From positions 1-7,986 of the forward strand of contig DDST01000166.1 of NCBI GenBank assembly GCA_002343485.1: a DNA stretch of 7,986 nt, read 5' to 3'. Numbering within the stretch: position 1 is the stretch's first letter; each line of letters starts with the position of its first letter. The position numbers and the translations under genes were made by a program. Under the pieces are notes generated by a model that saw only the letters and a program-made list of their open reading frames with translations, was not told the DNA's origin and did not search any database. Positions 6,334 to 7,986 of the stretch are shown one piece after another. This DNA comes from Proteobacteria bacterium UBA2383 (lineage in GTDB: Bacteria > Pseudomonadota > Gammaproteobacteria > Competibacterales > Competibacteraceae).

Positions 6334-7968
6334 ATGATTGATGCGTCTTCCCCTTTTCGGGTTGTTATGGCCCAACTGGATTTCCTGGTTGGGGATATTC
6401 AAGGGAATACCGGCAAAATTATCACTGCTGCTATTGATGCTCGTGACCGGTTACGCGCCGATCTGATCGTGTTCCCGGAACTGACTTTGACCGGTTATCC
6501 CCCTGAAGACTTATTATTGCGTCCGGGCTTCATCCGTCAGGTTGATCCAGCATTGCAGCGGCTGTGCAGCGAGATTCACGATATCGCTGTCGTAGCCGGT
6601 TGTCCGTTGCCGACCCCGGACGGATTGCGCAACGCGGCTGTGGTATTGGCGGGTGGTGTGGTCCGGGCGCGTTATTTCAAACAATGGCTACCCAACTACA
6701 GCGTATTCGATGAGAAGCGCTATTTCGTGCCGGGCGATGATCCCGTGGTGTTCGAGACTGCCGGGGTACGGGTAGGGGTGACCATCTGCGAGGATATCTG
6801 GTTACCAGGACCCGCCGCCCAGGCTGCCGAAGCCGGAGCGCAACTCTTGGTTAACCTCAATGCCTCACCGTATCACACAGGCAAGGGGGAGCAACGGCTG
6901 ATGGCATTACGCCGCCGCGTGCGTGAATGTCATATTCCTATCATTTATGTCAATCTGCTGGGGGGTCAAGACGAATTGGTTTTCGATGGCGGATCAATGG
7001 TGGTGGGGGCAGATGGCGCGTTGGTTCAGCGCGCGCCCTTCTTTGTGGAAGGGTTATATCCGGTAGACTTTACAGTATCCGCTACCGGAGTGGAGCCTGA
7101 GACAGGCGAAGTGGCAGTAGAATCGGGGTTGGAAGAGGGTATTTATCAGGCATTGGTGTTGGGTGTACGGGATTATGTGCAAAAGAATGGTTTTCCCGGC
7201 GCAGTACTGGGATTGTCTGGAGGCATTGATTCAGCTCTGACTCTGGCGATTGCGGTCGATGCCTTGGGAGCAGAGCGGGTTGAAGCTGTGCTAATGCCTT
7301 CGCGCTATACGGCGGAGATGAGCAATACCGATGCTGAGCAAGAAGCTCGGGCGCTCGGTGTAAAATACCATATCATGCCAATCGAGCCGGCATTTCAAGT
7401 CTTCCTGGAAATATTGCAACCGGTACTGGCTGGCTTGCCGGTGAACAGCACCGAAGAGAATATCCAGGCACGCTGCCGAGGGGTATTGCTGATGGCAATT
7501 TCTAATAAGACCGGCAAATTGGTGCTGACGACAGGCAACAAGAGCGAAACGGCAGTTGGCTATTCCACGCTGTATGGAGATATGGCTGGCGGTTTTGCAC
7601 CGATCAAGGACGTGCTGAAGACGATGGTTTACCGGTTAGCAGTTTGGCGTAACCAGCAGTCGCCGGTGATTCCTCAGCGGGTCATCGACCGTCCGCCATC
7701 GGCTGAGCTGCGCCCTGAGCAAACGGATCAAGATAGCCTCCCGCCTTATGATCTGCTGGATACGATCCTGCACGGCTACGTGGAGCAGGATCGTTCGGTG
7801 GATGAATTGGTGGAAGCGGGTTTTGACCGGGATATAGTCGAACGGGTGGCCCAACTGGTGATCCTGAATGAATATAAACGCCGCCAAGCTGCGCCAGGGG
7901 TGCGCATTACCCCGCGTGCTTTCGGGCGAGACCGGCGTTATCCGATGACATCCGGGTTCCGGAGATAA
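6334..7968 (+). CDS. nadE: Glutamine-dependent NAD+ synthetase
   Basis: Catalyses the last step of NAD+ synthesis: ATP-dependent amidation of deamido-NAD+ using ammonia released from glutamine. The 544 residues fit the usual two-domain bacterial enzyme (about 540). The N-terminal nitrilase-like glutaminase domain (about 8-250) has the catalytic triad E49 (VFPELTLTGYPPEDLL), K116 (RYFKQWLPNY) and C152 (VTICEDIW). The synthetase domain (about 265-544) has the PP-loop SGGIDS at 295-300, STEENIQARCRG (372-383) and TTGNKSETAVGYSTLYGDMAGGF split over 399-421. The C-terminal end, with ITPRAFGRDRRYP, is complete. The ATG at 6334 is chosen because the family sequence FRVVMAQLDFLVGD begins eight residues later. 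The frame runs upstream to an ATG at 6247, but that codon lies in the terminator stem and the added residues are hydrophobic and unlike the family. The gene follows sucCD but is separated by the terminator, so it probably has its own promoter. Confidence 0.96.
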   Translation: MIDASSPFRVVMAQLDFLVGDIQGNTGKIITAAIDARDRLRADLIVFPELTLTGYPPEDLLLRPGFIRQVDPALQRLCSEIHDIAVVAGCPLPTPDGLRNAAVVLAGGVVRARYFKQWLPNYSVFDEKRYFVPGDDPVVFETAGVRVGVTICEDIWLPGPAAQAAEAGAQLLVNLNASPYHTGKGEQRLMALRRRVRECHIPIIYVNLLGGQDELVFDGGSMVVGADGALVQRAPFFVEGLYPVDFTVSATGVEPETGEVAVESGLEEGIYQALVLGVRDYVQKNGFPGAVLGLSGGIDSALTLAIAVDALGAERVEAVLMPSRYTAEMSNTDAEQEARALGVKYHIMPIEPAFQVFLEILQPVLAGLPVNSTEENIQARCRGVLLMAISNKTGKLVLTTGNKSETAVGYSTLYGDMAGGFAPIKDVLKTMVYRLAVWRNQQSPVIPQRVIDRPPSAELRPEQTDQDSLPPYDLLDTILHGYVEQDRSVDELVEAGFDRDIVERVAQLVILNEYKRRQAAPGVRITPRAFGRDRRYPMTSGFRR

Positions 7969-7986
7969 GGCGGGGCAGGTTCCAGA

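Overview
The window looks like ordinary, intact chromosome from a gammaproteobacterium. The main clues are a PilS/PilR two-component pair of the Pseudomonas type (PilR carries the PilR-style GSFTGA loop and a Fis-type C-terminal helix), SucC and SucD proteins very close to the E. coli enzymes as I remember them, and a two-domain glutamine-dependent NadE. GC content is moderate (roughly mid-50s by eye). I cannot name the genus. There are no transposases, integrases, CRISPR arrays, tRNAs, rRNAs or visible signs of horizontal transfer.

Layout. (1) 1-215 is a purine-rich stretch with no recognisable gene, leading into 216-767 (+), a PduO-type corrinoid adenosyltransferase. (2) That gene converges on a minus-strand pair, pilR (789-2222) and pilS (2222-3967). 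The pair is read pilS then pilR, with the PilS stop and PilR start sharing one base. (3) A divergent intergenic region (3968-4115) separates pilS from sucC. (4) sucC (4116-5279) and sucD (5325-6200) form a two-gene plus-strand unit closed by a strong intrinsic terminator (6221-6266). (5) nadE (6334-7968) follows on the same strand, beyond the terminator, and ends 18 bases before the window edge.

Functions. SucCD is the TCA-cycle succinyl-CoA ligase, which makes ATP or GTP. NadE makes NAD+ from its deamido precursor. The adenosyltransferase makes adenosylcobalamin, the cofactor of methylmalonyl-CoA mutase among others, whose product is succinyl-CoA, the substrate of SucCD. That metabolic link is inference only. 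PilS/PilR is a sigma-54-dependent control pair for type IV pilin expression. It shares the locus with central-metabolism genes, but nothing in the sequence shows a regulatory connection.

I found no convincing new system. The items most worth a second look are small-scale: a hairpin that could mask the sucC ribosome site and competes with a possible promoter, the uncertain nadE translation start downstream of the terminator, a tandem pentapeptide in the PilR linker, and the near-absence of spacing or any terminator between the converging adenosyltransferase and pilR genes.
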